This document shows, in pieces, positions 1 through 8,732 of a stretch of DNA of 34,656 nt. A program made the position numbers and the translations under genes. Numbering within the stretch: position 1 is the first letter of the stretch; every line of letters begins with the position of its first letter. Location of the stretch: the NCBI GenBank assembly GCA_945957405.1, contig CAMFLL010000035.1, positions 1-34,656 on the forward strand, in the 5' to 3' direction. The notes under the pieces are model-generated. The model was not told the DNA's origin, searched no databases, and worked only from the letters and a program-made list of their open reading frames with translations. The DNA is from an uncultured Mycolicibacterium sp. GTDB taxonomy: Bacteria > Actinomycetota > Actinomycetes > Mycobacteriales > Mycobacteriaceae.

Positions 1-933
1 CGCGGCGGCACCGGTCTGACCGGGACCATCCGGACACTGGCGGGCGTGGGTTCGGTTGTGCCGATCGCCGCCGGGGCCATCTCATGGGGCCTGCTCACCC
101 GCAACCGGCGGCGCGGGATCAACTTCTTCACCAGCAACTGGGGTCCGATGCTGCTGGCGTCCAGCGGCGTGAACCTCAACGTGCTGGGCCGGGAGAACCT
201 CACCGCCAAACGGCCCGCGGTGTTCATCTTCAACCACCGCAACAACTTCGACCCGGTGATCACCAGTGCGCTGGTGCGCGACAACTTCACCGGCGTGGGC
301 AAGAAGGAACTCGAGAGCGATCCGCTGGTGGGCACGCTCGGCAAGCTGATGGATTCGGTGTTCATCGACCGCGATGACAGCAAGGCCGCGGTGGAATCGC
401 TCAAACAGGTCGAAGATCTTGCCCGCAAAGGACTTTCGATCGTCATCGCGCCCGAGGGCACGCGGCTGGACACCACCACGGTCGGCCCGTTCAAGAAGGG
501 GCCATTCCGCATCGCGATGTCGGCCGGTATCCCCATCGTCCCGGTGGTCATCCGCAACGCCGAGGCGATCGGCTCGCGCAACTCACAGATGATGAACCCC
601 GGAACGGTGGATGTTGCTGTCTTCCCACCCATTTCGGTCAAAGACTGGACGGTCGACGACCTCAACGATCGCATCGCGGAGGTGCGTCAGCTCTACCTGG
701 ACACGCTGGAGAACTGGCCGCACGACACGTTGCCCGACGTCGGCAAGTACGTGAAGGACGCCAAGGCCACCCCCGCCAAGAAGACGCCGGCCAGGGCGGC
801 TGCCGCGAAGAAGGCGCCCGCCAAGAAGGCCGCAACGAAGAAGACGCCGGCCAAGAAGGCCGCCCCGACGGCGGAGGGTAACGGCGAAGCCGGCGCCAAG
901 CCGCCCGCCAAGGGCGTGCGGGGACGATCGTGA
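1..933 (+). CDS. plsC: 1-acylglycerol-3-phosphate acyltransferase (PlsC), 5' truncated by window edge
   Basis: The reading frame is open from the first base, so the GTG at 46 is probably internal and the true start lies upstream. The PlsC acyltransferase signature is clear: block I NHRNNFD (His codon 235-237, Asp codon 250-252) and block III EGTR (codons 454-465). The family transfers an acyl chain to lysophosphatidate on the inner membrane. In M. tuberculosis the counterpart (Rv2483c, from memory) has an N-terminal HAD/SerB-like phosphatase domain; that part would lie outside this window, so the fusion is inferred. The C-terminus (about codons 755-930) is a Lys/Ala/Pro-rich tail with repeated [13 protein letters not shown] units, similar in composition to the tail of mycobacterial HU. 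The stop overlaps the plsB2 start by four bases (GTGA), indicating translational coupling. Confidence 0.9.
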   Translation, partial: RGGTGLTGTIRTLAGVGSVVPIAAGAISWGLLTRNRRRGINFFTSNWGPMLLASSGVNLNVLGRENLTAKRPAVFIFNHRNNFDPVITSALVRDNFTGVGKKELESDPLVGTLGKLMDSVFIDRDDSKAAVESLKQVEDLARKGLSIVIAPEGTRLDTTTVGPFKKGPFRIAMSAGIPIVPVVIRNAEAIGSRNSQMMNPGTVDVAVFPPISVKDWTVDDLNDRIAEVRQLYLDTLENWPHDTLPDVGKYVKDAKATPAKKTPARAAAAKKAPAKKAATKKTPAKKAAPTAEGNGEAGAKPPAKGVRGRS

Positions 934-3266
934 GCAAGGCCGGCGATTCCTCGGACCTGATGAATGTCACCATCACCGGTGACGCACTTGTCTTGGCGTC
1001 GGTGTCGTCGGCCGCCGAACTCGACCTGCTCAACCGCTGGCTCGACGAGCAGCGCGCCGAGAATCCTCAGGCGCGCATCGAGGTCCTGCAATTGCCCGGA
1101 GACGAGCCGCCACCCGGCGTGATCGCACGTCTGGTCGAGGAACTCGAGTCCGGCGAAGACCGCTCGGTGGTGCCGGTGCGCGTTTTCTGGGTGCCCGGCG
1201 GCTTGCCGACGCGGGTCAAGGTGGTCGGGCTGTTGTCCGGCCGGGAAACCTATCGGCCGCCGGAGATGCTGCAGAAGCGCATCCTGCGCAAGGATCCGTC
1301 CCGCGCCCGGGTGGTGGCCGGGGAACCGGCCAAGGTGTCCGAGCTGCGCCAGCTCTGGCACGACAACACCGTCGGAGACAGCCCGCGGGAATTCGCCCGT
1401 TTCGTGCTGAGGCGGGCCAGCCTGGCGATCGAACGTATCGAATTGCGGCTCATGGGGCCGGAATACAAGTCACCACATCTGGTCAAGCCCGAGATGATGG
1501 CGTCGACGCGGTTCATCGAGGGCCTCGAGCAGATCCCGGGCGCCTCCGTCGAGAAGGCCGGCGAGATGCTCGACGAACTGGCCACGGGCTGGAGCCGCTT
1601 CTCCGTTGACCTGATCCCTTCGATGGGCCGGGCGATCTTCAGCCGGGGATTCGATCCGAACATCGACTACGACCTCAGCGAGATCGAGTCGATGCGGCAC
1701 GCGCTGGAGGCCCATCCGGCGGTGCTCCTGTTCTCGCACCGGTCCTATCTCGACGGTGCGATCGTCCCGGTGGCAATGCAGGAGAACGGACTTCCGCCCG
1801 TACACACCTTCGCCGGGATCAACCTGTCCTTCGGGTTCATGGGCCCGCTGATGCGCCGGTCCGGTGTCATCTTCATCCGCCGCAAGCTCGACGACCCGCT
1901 GTACAAGTACGTGCTGCGCCAGTTTGTCGGATACATCGTGGAGAAGCGGTTCAACCTGAGCTGGTCCATCGAGGGAACGCGGTCGCGAACCGGAAAGATG
2001 TTGCCGCCCAAGCTCGGTCTGCTGGCCTACGTTGCTGACGCGTACCTCGACGGCCGTAGTGAGGACATCCTGCTGCAGCCGGTGTCGATCAGTTTCGACC
2101 AGCTGCACGAGACCACCGAATACGCCGCGTACGCCCAGGGCGGGGAGAAGAAGCCCGAAGGTGTCAGCTGGCTCTACAACTTCATCAAGGCCCAGGGCGA
2201 ACGCAACTTCGGCAAGATCTATGTGCGGTTCCCCGAGGCGGTGTCCATGCGCCAGTATCTCGGGCCCCCGCATGGCGACACCGACGAAGACTCGGCCACC
2301 AAGCGGTTGGCGCTGCAGAAGATGGCCTTCGAGGTCGCCTGGCGCATCCTCGGCGCTACGCCCATCAACGCGACCGGCCTGGTGTCGGCGCTGCTGCTGA
2401 CCACGCGCGGTGTTGCGCTCACGCTGCCTCAGGTGCACCACACCCTGCAGGACTCGCTGGATTACCTCGAGCGCAAGAAGACCCCCATGACCGACAGCGC
2501 GTTGCGGTTGCGCACGCCCGAGGGCGTGCAGTCGGCGCTCGACGCGCTGTCCGGGGGTCACCCTGTGACGCGGATCGACGGCGGCCGTGAACCCGTGTGG
2601 CGCATCGCCCCCGAGGACGAGCACGAGGCGGCGTTCTACCGGAACACGATCATCCACGCATTCCTGGAAACCTCGATCGTTGAACTCGCCCTCGCGTATG
2701 CCGACCGTGCCGAGGGCGATCGGCTGGAGGCGTTCTGGTCACAGGTCATGCGGCTGCGAGATCTGCTGAAATTCGAGTTCTACTTTGCCGATTCCGCCGC
2801 GTTCCGCGGGCACATCGCCGAAGAGATGGCGTGGCATACCGACTGGGAGGCCAGTGTCGCGGCGGGCGGCGACGGTATCGCGCGACTGCTGCACGACAAG
2901 AAGCCACTGATGTCGCATGCCATGTTGCGCCCGTTCATCGAGGCCTACGAGATCGTCGCCGACGTGCTGCGCGAGGCGCCTGCGGAAGTCAGCGAGAAGG
3001 AACTCACCGCCCGCGCCCTCGGGGTGGGACGGCAGCTCGCCGCGCAGCGGCAGGTGCGCAGCAACGAATCGGTGTCGGCCCTGCTGTTCACCACGGCTCG
3101 CCAGGTTGTCGCAGACCAGGGGCTGCTGCAGCCCGGGCCCGACCTCGCTGCGCGCCGCGAGGCGTTCCTGGAGGAACTGCGCGGAATCCTGGCCGACATG
3201 GGTCGGGTACACCTGATCTCGCGCACCCAGTTCCTGGAACGGGAAGCCTCCGCCGCTTCGTCCTGA
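930..3266 (+). CDS. plsB2: glycerol-3-phosphate 1-O-acyltransferase PlsB2
   Basis: 778 residues, close to the M. tuberculosis protein (about 789). It catalyses the first acylation of glycerol-3-phosphate in phospholipid and triacylglycerol synthesis, probably at the inner face of the membrane. The four acyltransferase blocks are visible: HRSYLD with His270 and Asp275 (catalytic HX4D), GVIFIRR at 312-318, EGTRSR starting at Glu348, and LQPVSISFD further on. The long N-terminal region (1-260) and helical C-terminal region are typical of bacterial PlsB. The GTG start at 930 overlaps the plsC stop, so the two consecutive pathway enzymes are translationally coupled. No separate promoter is needed or seen. 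Confidence 0.93.
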   Translation: MSKAGDSSDLMNVTITGDALVLASVSSAAELDLLNRWLDEQRAENPQARIEVLQLPGDEPPPGVIARLVEELESGEDRSVVPVRVFWVPGGLPTRVKVVGLLSGRETYRPPEMLQKRILRKDPSRARVVAGEPAKVSELRQLWHDNTVGDSPREFARFVLRRASLAIERIELRLMGPEYKSPHLVKPEMMASTRFIEGLEQIPGASVEKAGEMLDELATGWSRFSVDLIPSMGRAIFSRGFDPNIDYDLSEIESMRHALEAHPAVLLFSHRSYLDGAIVPVAMQENGLPPVHTFAGINLSFGFMGPLMRRSGVIFIRRKLDDPLYKYVLRQFVGYIVEKRFNLSWSIEGTRSRTGKMLPPKLGLLAYVADAYLDGRSEDILLQPVSISFDQLHETTEYAAYAQGGEKKPEGVSWLYNFIKAQGERNFGKIYVRFPEAVSMRQYLGPPHGDTDEDSATKRLALQKMAFEVAWRILGATPINATGLVSALLLTTRGVALTLPQVHHTLQDSLDYLERKKTPMTDSALRLRTPEGVQSALDALSGGHPVTRIDGGREPVWRIAPEDEHEAAFYRNTIIHAFLETSIVELALAYADRAEGDRLEAFWSQVMRLRDLLKFEFYFADSAAFRGHIAEEMAWHTDWEASVAAGGDGIARLLHDKKPLMSHAMLRPFIEAYEIVADVLREAPAEVSEKELTARALGVGRQLAAQRQVRSNESVSALLFTTARQVVADQGLLQPGPDLAARREAFLEELRGILADMGRVHLISRTQFLEREASAASS

Positions 3267-3309
3267 GCAGGATTTCAGCCTGGTTGGCGGTGGGCCATAC
3301 GCTGGTCCG

Positions 3310-5325
3310 GTGACTGCGCCCGGCCCCACCGATCGACGGACCGCTGTGTGGCCGGTACTGCTCGGCGTGGCGGTGCTGGCCGGATGCACGGCCGCGGCGC
3401 TGGCGGCGCTGGCCCTGACCGACGCACTGACCGCCACTGGCCTGCCCGATCCGGGGCCGGTGACCACGGTCGGGTTGCCGTTCGTGCGCGCGGCCGGTGA
3501 GATCGCCGCCGTCGTGGCCGCGGGCTCGTTCCTCTTCGCCGCCTTCTTCGTCCCGCCGCAGGACTCCGGTGTGCTCGACGTCGCCGGATACCGCGCCCTG
3601 CGGACCGGCACGGTGGCCTCGGGGGCCTGGGCGGTGTGTTCGGCGTTGTTGGTGCCGCTGACCATCTCCGATGTGTCCGGGCAGCCACTGCGCGACAGCC
3701 TGAATCCGACGGCGGTGTGGTCGGTGGCCAGCCTGGTCGAGACGGCCGGCGCCTGGCGATGGACGGCGTTTCTGGCCGCCACGCTCACGATCGTCAGCAT
3801 CCCCGTCTTGCGCTGGTCGTGGACGCCGATCCTGTCCGCGGCCGCCCTGGTCACCCTGATCCCGCTCGGACTGACGGGTCACTCGTCGGCGGGTGGTGCG
3901 CACGACCTGGCGACCAACAGCCTGCTGATCCACCTGATCGCAGGCGCGGTGTGGGCGGGCGGACTGCTGGCCCTGCTGGCTCACGCACTGCGCGGCGGGG
4001 AACACGCCGACCTGGCCGCCCGGCGGTTCTCGGCCGTCGCGCTGTGGTGTTTCGTCGCGATGGCGCTGTCGGGAATCATCAACGCCCTGATCCGGGTGCG
4101 GCCCGCCGATCTGCTGCAGACCGGCTACGGCGCGCTGATCATCGCGAAGGTCGTCGCCTTGTGTCTGCTCGGTTTCCTCGGCTGGCGGCAGCGGCGCTCG
4201 GGCGTGGCCGCTCTGCAGGCCGATCCGCAGGCCCGCGCTGCGCTGATCCGGCTGGCACTGGCAGAGGCGGCGATCTTCGGGCTGACCTTCGGGGTGGCCG
4301 TCGCACTGGGCCGCACGCCGCCGCCACCACCGCGCGTGATCAATCCGTCGATCCCCGAAGTCGAGATCGGTTACGACTTCGACGGCCCGCCGACCGTGGC
4401 CCGGGTGCTGTTCGACTGGCGGTTCGACCTGTTCTTCGGTACCGCGGCGATCATCGCCGCCGCGGTGTACGTGGCCGCGGTGATCAGGCTGCGGCGTCGC
4501 GGCGACGCGTGGCCCACCGGCCGGATCGTGGCGTGGCTGTTGGGCTGCTTCGCGCTGCTGATGGCGACATCGTCCGGGATCGGTCGCTACATGCCGGCCA
4601 TGTTCAGCATGCACATGGCGGCCCACATGCTGATGTCGATGCTGGTGCCGATATTGCTGGTGCTCGGAGCGCCGGTGACACTGGCGCTGCGGGCACTGCC
4701 CGCAGCCGGGCGGGGCGATCCGCCGGGGATGCGGGAATGGCTGCTGGCGGCGCTGCACAGCCGGGTTTCGCGGTTCTTCACCAACCCGTTCGTCGCGACG
4801 GCGCTGTTCATCATCGGCTTCTACGGCCTGTACTTCGGTGGTCTCTTCGACGCTGCCGTGGGCAGCCATGCCGGCCACGTCGCCATGAACATCCACTTCC
4901 TGCTGTCGGGCTACCTCTTCTACTGGGTGGTCATCGGCGTCGACCCGACCCCTCGCCCGATCCCGCCGCTGGGCAAGGTGGGAATGGTGTTCGCATCGTT
5001 GCCACTGCACGCGTTCTTCGGCGTGGTGTTGATGGGGACGCAGTCCGTGCTCGGCGAGACGTTCTACCGGTCACTGCACCTGCCGTGGCACACCGATCTG
5101 TTGGCCGATCAGCGCCTCGGCGGCGGTATCGCCTGGTCCGCCGGGGAGGTGCCGCTGGTGGTGGTGATGATCGCGCTGCTGGTCCAGTGGACGCGCAGTG
5201 ACCGACGTACCGCCAAACGGCTGGACCGCGCCGCCGACCGTGACGACGACGCCGACTTGACGGCCTACAACGCGATGCTCGCCGAGCTGGCGCGCCGAGA
5301 AACCCGTTCACCGCACGACAGCTAA
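3310..5325 (+). CDS. CopD-CtaG fusion membrane protein (copper handling / cytochrome oxidase assembly)
   Basis: 671-residue polytopic membrane protein. The N-terminal half (about 15-335) has the alternating hydrophobic segments of the CopD copper-resistance family. The C-terminal half (about 370-640) matches the caa3-type CtaG family, with His/Met-rich membrane stretches (GIGRYMPAMFSMHMAAHML near 415-440, and HFLLSGYLFYW, SLPLHAFFGVVLMGT). Both families are linked to moving copper across the membrane and, for CtaG, to metallating cytochrome oxidase. M. tuberculosis Rv0102 (from memory 661 residues) has this architecture. It starts with GTG 43 bases after plsB2, so it may be read through from plsC-plsB2, although no functional link to phospholipid synthesis is evident. 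The tail after 640 is charged and probably cytoplasmic. Confidence 0.85.
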   Translation: MTAPGPTDRRTAVWPVLLGVAVLAGCTAAALAALALTDALTATGLPDPGPVTTVGLPFVRAAGEIAAVVAAGSFLFAAFFVPPQDSGVLDVAGYRALRTGTVASGAWAVCSALLVPLTISDVSGQPLRDSLNPTAVWSVASLVETAGAWRWTAFLAATLTIVSIPVLRWSWTPILSAAALVTLIPLGLTGHSSAGGAHDLATNSLLIHLIAGAVWAGGLLALLAHALRGGEHADLAARRFSAVALWCFVAMALSGIINALIRVRPADLLQTGYGALIIAKVVALCLLGFLGWRQRRSGVAALQADPQARAALIRLALAEAAIFGLTFGVAVALGRTPPPPPRVINPSIPEVEIGYDFDGPPTVARVLFDWRFDLFFGTAAIIAAAVYVAAVIRLRRRGDAWPTGRIVAWLLGCFALLMATSSGIGRYMPAMFSMHMAAHMLMSMLVPILLVLGAPVTLALRALPAAGRGDPPGMREWLLAALHSRVSRFFTNPFVATALFIIGFYGLYFGGLFDAAVGSHAGHVAMNIHFLLSGYLFYWVVIGVDPTPRPIPPLGKVGMVFASLPLHAFFGVVLMGTQSVLGETFYRSLHLPWHTDLLADQRLGGGIAWSAGEVPLVVVMIALLVQWTRSDRRTAKRLDRAADRDDDADLTAYNAMLAELARRETRSPHDS

Positions 5326-5362
5326 GTTTGACTTTCAAACTGTTTGTCGGCATGGTGGAGGG
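5325..5362 (+). promoter_or_regulatory. HxlR-type operator overlapping a promoter; probable leaderless start
   Basis: Positions 5325-5341 are a perfect 7-3-7 inverted repeat, AGTTTGACTTTCAAACT. It contains a -35-like TTGACT (5328-5333). Seventeen bases later lies CATGGT (5351-5356), a weak -10 keeping the conserved A and final T, and the ATG at 5363 sits where transcription should begin. The palindrome over the -35 box suggests autorepression by the HxlR protein encoded immediately downstream. Sequence elements are seen; function is inferred. Confidence 0.6.
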
Positions 5363-5746
5363 ATGTCGACCGTCACGCTTGCCGAACTGGCGGGACGGCC
5401 GTGCCCCATAGCTGCCGCCCTCGAGCTGGTCGGTGAGCGCTGGTCGCTGTTGGTGGTGCGTGAAATCGCGCTGGGGGCAACACGTTTCGGCGACATCGTG
5501 AAGGGAACCGGTGCGCCACGGGACCGGATCGCCGCGCGGTTGAAGGCGCTCGAGAGCGCCGGGGTGGTGCTCCGGGTGCCCGCCGAGAAACGCCACGAGT
5601 ACCGGCTGACCGACTCCGGACGTGACCTGGTGCCGGTGCTCGACGCGCTGCTGGCCTGGGGGCAGGTACACGCCGTCAGCCCACAGGATCCCGACCGCCA
5701 GCCCGCCTACCCGTCGCTGTGCACCCGCATCAAGGAGAAGCCGTGA
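5363..5746 (+). CDS. HxlR-family winged-helix transcriptional regulator
   Basis: 127 residues, usual length for the family. The hallmark order is present: GRPCPIAAALELVGERWSL near the N-terminus with the family cysteine at Cys14, then the recognition-helix region (RFGDIVKGTGAPRDRIAARLKALESAG) and the wing ending EYRLTDSGRDL, followed by the dimerisation helix VLDALLAWG. Some members (HypR, QorR, YodB) use the N-terminal Cys to sense thiol-reactive quinones or aldehydes; whether this one does is inference. GGAGGG abuts the ATG with no spacing, so it is unlikely to act as a ribosome site. Together with the promoter this favours a leaderless message. The stop overlaps the start of the thioesterase gene, so both form one operon. 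Confidence 0.9.
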   Translation: MSTVTLAELAGRPCPIAAALELVGERWSLLVVREIALGATRFGDIVKGTGAPRDRIAARLKALESAGVVLRVPAEKRHEYRLTDSGRDLVPVLDALLAWGQVHAVSPQDPDRQPAYPSLCTRIKEKP

Positions 5747-6267
5747 CCGCAGAATTGACCGATGACGCCGTGTCCTGGGGGGAGCGGCAGACCCGCGAAG
5801 TCGCGTGGCACGATCCGGCGCCGACCACGGCGGTGGGGCTGGGCATGGCCGGCGTGGACTATCTGCGGGCCATGGTCGACGGTGAGTTGCCACCACCGCC
5901 GATCGCCGGCCTGATGCGGTTCGAGATGGTCTCCGCCGAACCCGGCCGGGTGGTCTTCGCCTGCGAGCCCGACCAGTCGATGTACAACCCGATCGGCGCG
6001 GTGCACGGCGGGTTGGTCTGCACGCTGCTCGACTCGGTGGCCGGGTGTGCGCTGCACTCCACCCTGCCGCAGGGCAAGGGCTACACGTCCGTCGAGATCA
6101 AGATCAACTACCTGAAGGCGGTCCGCATCGAAAGCGGGACCCTGACAGCGGTCGGCACGGTCGTCAAAGCCGGCGGACGGGTCGGCTTCACCGAGGGGGT
6201 GGTGACCGACGCGAATGGCGCGGTGGTGGCCACCGCCAGCAGCACGCTGCTGATCTTCGACATCTGA
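5743..6267 (+). CDS. PaaI-family hot-dog acyl-CoA thioesterase
   Basis: 174 residues from the GTG at 5743. That start is preferred over the upstream GTG at 5719 because it gives a four-base GTGA overlap with the HxlR stop and has AAGGAG at 5732-5737. The hot-dog thioesterase core is obvious: NPIGAVHGGLVCTLLDSVAG, with His88-Gly-Gly and Asp97, followed by the beta-strands YTSVEIKINYLKAV and GRVGFTEGVVTDANGAVVATASSTLLI. The family hydrolyses acyl-CoA, often aryl- or phenylacetyl-CoA intermediates; the substrate cannot be read here. Co-expression with a Cys-containing HxlR regulator suggests induction by a small aromatic or electrophilic compound, which is inference. Confidence 0.88.
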   Translation: MTAELTDDAVSWGERQTREVAWHDPAPTTAVGLGMAGVDYLRAMVDGELPPPPIAGLMRFEMVSAEPGRVVFACEPDQSMYNPIGAVHGGLVCTLLDSVAGCALHSTLPQGKGYTSVEIKINYLKAVRIESGTLTAVGTVVKAGGRVGFTEGVVTDANGAVVATASSTLLIFDI

Positions 6268-6387
6268 GTGTCCACAGATACGGCTTGATCCACAGCCGGG
6301 CTGATGCCGGCGGTCGACGTGTCCGATCTGTCGGTGCCGCCGGGCTGACTGGGTGCACACAGCACGGATCACCGAAAGGACACCGCA
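6268..6387 (+). promoter_or_regulatory. upstream region of ssbB with two TCCACAG motifs
   Basis: This 120-base gap carries GTGTCCACA (6268-6276) and TGATCCACA (6286-6294). Both resemble the mycobacterial DnaA box TTGTCCACA, with one mismatch in the first and two in the second. A ribosome site GAAAGGA lies at 6373-6379. No convincing -10/-35 pair was found. A regulatory role is a guess. Confidence 0.25.
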
Positions 6388-6870
6388 ATGTTCGAAACCC
6401 CCATCACCATCGTCGGCCGCATCGTCACCGATATTCGCCGGCGCAGCGTCGGCCAGCAGGATGTCGTGAAGTTCCGCCTGGCCAGCAATGCACGGCGGCG
6501 CACCGATGACGGCTGGGAGCCCGGCGAATCTCTGTTCGTCAACGTCAACTGCTGGGGGCGGCTGGTCACCGGCGTCGCCGGCAGCCTCAAGAAGGGTGAC
6601 GCGGTCATCGTCGTCGGAAACATCTACACCAGCGAATACGAGGACAAGGACGGTAACCGGCGGTCCTCGCTGGAGATGCGCGCCAGCGCCGTCGGGCCGG
6701 ACCTGGCCCGGTACATCGCCATCGTCAAGAAGGTGGAGGACGTCCCCGTAGAGGGAACTTCCGCGCCGGCGGTACACGTCGAGGGTGCCGGGGAACGTCC
6801 CGATGACGACACCTTCAACGAGCCTGAGGATGTCGACGAGGTCGACACATCCCTGAGTCTGTCGGCCTGA
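6388..6870 (+). CDS. ssbB: second single-stranded DNA-binding protein (SsbB type)
   Basis: 160 residues, matching the mycobacterial paralogue SSBb (M. tuberculosis Rv2478c, about 161). The OB-fold occupies roughly 1-110: MFETPITIVGRI, the strand FRLASNARR, VNVNCWGRLVTGVAGSLKKGDAVIVVGNI and SSLEMRASAVGPDLARY. The remainder is acidic and disordered and ends LSLSA. It lacks the DDDIPF-type acidic tip by which the main SSB recruits repair and replication partners, so its partner set should differ. The ATG at 6388 is preceded by GAAAGGA (6373-6379). The gene stands alone between a 120-base leader and a 136-base gap before ettA. Confidence 0.92.
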   Translation: MFETPITIVGRIVTDIRRRSVGQQDVVKFRLASNARRRTDDGWEPGESLFVNVNCWGRLVTGVAGSLKKGDAVIVVGNIYTSEYEDKDGNRRSSLEMRASAVGPDLARYIAIVKKVEDVPVEGTSAPAVHVEGAGERPDDDTFNEPEDVDEVDTSLSLSA

Positions 6871-7006
6871 CGCTCATTCGGCCCGGCATCGCCGTCCCGC
6901 TAGGATCAGTGGTCGGCTCATCAGGGCTCGTTATCCGCCCTGCATCGTCAGCCCAGGCAGCTGACCCCGAGCATTTTCTGCAGACCTAGAAAGGCGATAC
7001 CGCGGC

Positions 7007-8680
7007 ATGGCTGAGTTCATCTACACGATGAAAAAGGTCCGCAAGGCGCACGGCGACAAAGTCATCCTCGACGACGTCACGCTGAACTTCCTCCCCGGAG
7101 CCAAGATCGGCGTGGTGGGGCCCAACGGGGCCGGTAAGTCGAGCGTCTTGCGGATCATGGCCGGCTTGGACAAGCCCAACAACGGCGACGCGTTCCTGGC
7201 CGCCAACGCGACGGTCGGCATCCTCCAGCAGGAGCCCAAGCTCGACGACACCAAGACCGTTCGCGAGAACGTCGAAGAAGGTGTCCCCATCAAGGCCAAA
7301 CTCAACCGGTACAACGAGGTGGCCGAGCTGATGGCCACCGACTACACCGATGAGCTCATGGAAGAGATGGGCAAGCTCCAGGAAGAGCTGGACGCCGCCG
7401 ACGCCTGGGATATCGACTCCCAGCTCGAGCAGGCCATGGACGCCCTGCGCTGCCCGCCGGCCGATGAGCCGGTCACCCACCTCTCCGGTGGTGAGCGGCG
7501 CCGCGTCGCCCTGTGCAAGCTGCTGCTGAGCAAGCCCGACCTGCTGCTGCTCGACGAGCCAACCAACCACCTCGACGCCGAAAGTGTGCTGTGGCTCGAG
7601 CAGCACCTGGCGAGCTACCCGGGCGCCATCCTCGCGGTCACCCACGACCGGTACTTCCTCGACAACGTGGCCGAGTGGATCCTCGAACTCGACCGCGGCC
7701 GGGCCTACCCGTACGAGGGCAACTACTCCACATATCTGGAGAAGAAGGCTGAGCGACTCGAGGTCCAGGGCAAGAAGGACCAGAAGCTGCAGAAGCGGCT
7801 CAAGGAGGAGCTGGCGTGGGTCCGTCAGGGCGCCAAGGCCAGGCAGGCCAAGAACAAGGCCCGGCTGCAGCGTTACGACGAGATGGTCGTCGAGGCCGAG
7901 AAGACCCGCAAGCTCGACATGGAGGAGATCCAGATCCCGGTCGGGCCACGGCTGGGCAGCCTCGTTGTCGAGGTCGAGCATCTCGACAAGGGCTTCGACA
8001 GCCGCCCGCTGATCAAGGACCTGTCGTTCACGTTGCCGCGCAACGGCATCGTCGGCGTGATCGGCCCCAACGGTGTCGGTAAGACCACCTTGTTCAAGAC
8101 CATCGTCGGCCTCGAGCAACCCGACAGCGGCACGGTGCGGGTCGGCGACACGGTCAAGTTGTCCTACGTCGACCAGAACCGCGCGGGCATCGACCCCAAG
8201 AAGAACGTCTGGGAGGTCGTGTCGGACGGGCTGGACTACATCGAGGTCGGTCAGACCGAGATCCCGTCGCGCGCCTACGTATCCGCGTTCGGCTTCAAAG
8301 GTCCCGATCAGCAGAAGCCGGCCGGCGTGCTCTCCGGTGGTGAACGCAACCGCCTCAATCTCGCCCTGACGCTCAAAGAGGGCGGCAACCTGATCCTGCT
8401 CGACGAACCGACCAACGACCTCGACGTCGAGACCCTGGGCTCACTGGAGAACGCATTGGAGAAGTTCCCCGGCTGCGCCGTGGTCATCAGCCACGATCGG
8501 TGGTTCCTCGACCGCACCTGCACGCACATCCTGGCGTGGGAGGGTGACGACGACAACGAGGCCAAATGGTTCTGGTTCGAGGGCAACTTCGGGGCCTACG
8601 AGGAGAACAAGATCGAAAGACTCGGTGCCGATGCAGCTCGTCCGCACAGGGTGACCCACCGAAGGCTGACACGCGACTAA
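7007..8680 (+). CDS. ettA: energy-dependent translational throttle protein EttA (ABC-F ATPase)
   Basis: 557 residues (M. tuberculosis Rv2477c about 558), with two soluble ABC domains and no membrane segment, as in ABC-F proteins. Domain 1: Walker A GPNGAGKS at 38-45, signature [11 protein letters not shown], Walker B LLLLDEP with Asp183 and Glu184. Domain 2: Walker A GPNGVGKT from 353 with Lys359, signature [11 protein letters not shown], Walker B LILLDEP with Asp466 and Glu467. The charged linker [17 protein letters not shown]...LQRYDEM (about 240-310) is the P-site tRNA interaction motif region. EttA binds the ribosomal E site and gates the first elongation step according to ADP/ATP ratio. 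The ATG at 7007 has GAAAGG at 6989-6994. A TAGGAT at 6901-6906 could be the -10 box. Confidence 0.95.
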   Translation: MAEFIYTMKKVRKAHGDKVILDDVTLNFLPGAKIGVVGPNGAGKSSVLRIMAGLDKPNNGDAFLAANATVGILQQEPKLDDTKTVRENVEEGVPIKAKLNRYNEVAELMATDYTDELMEEMGKLQEELDAADAWDIDSQLEQAMDALRCPPADEPVTHLSGGERRRVALCKLLLSKPDLLLLDEPTNHLDAESVLWLEQHLASYPGAILAVTHDRYFLDNVAEWILELDRGRAYPYEGNYSTYLEKKAERLEVQGKKDQKLQKRLKEELAWVRQGAKARQAKNKARLQRYDEMVVEAEKTRKLDMEEIQIPVGPRLGSLVVEVEHLDKGFDSRPLIKDLSFTLPRNGIVGVIGPNGVGKTTLFKTIVGLEQPDSGTVRVGDTVKLSYVDQNRAGIDPKKNVWEVVSDGLDYIEVGQTEIPSRAYVSAFGFKGPDQQKPAGVLSGGERNRLNLALTLKEGGNLILLDEPTNDLDVETLGSLENALEKFPGCAVVISHDRWFLDRTCTHILAWEGDDDNEAKWFWFEGNFGAYEENKIERLGADAARPHRVTHRRLTRD

Positions 8681-8732
8681 TGTGACCGCTGGCGTACCAG
8701 TGCCGGTGCGCCGCGAAGTCAGGAGTGATCCG

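Noticed and set aside
3088..5010. 640-residue minus-strand reading frame opposite plsB2 and CopD-CtaG
   Set aside because: Composition is dominated by Arg, Gln, His and Gly, typical of a high-GC antisense frame, and it crosses two well-supported plus-strand genes.
6901..6906. TAGGAT as promoter -10 for ettA
   Set aside because: Matches TANNNT but no -35 partner was found, and it lies over 100 bases before the start; kept only as a remark in the ettA entry.
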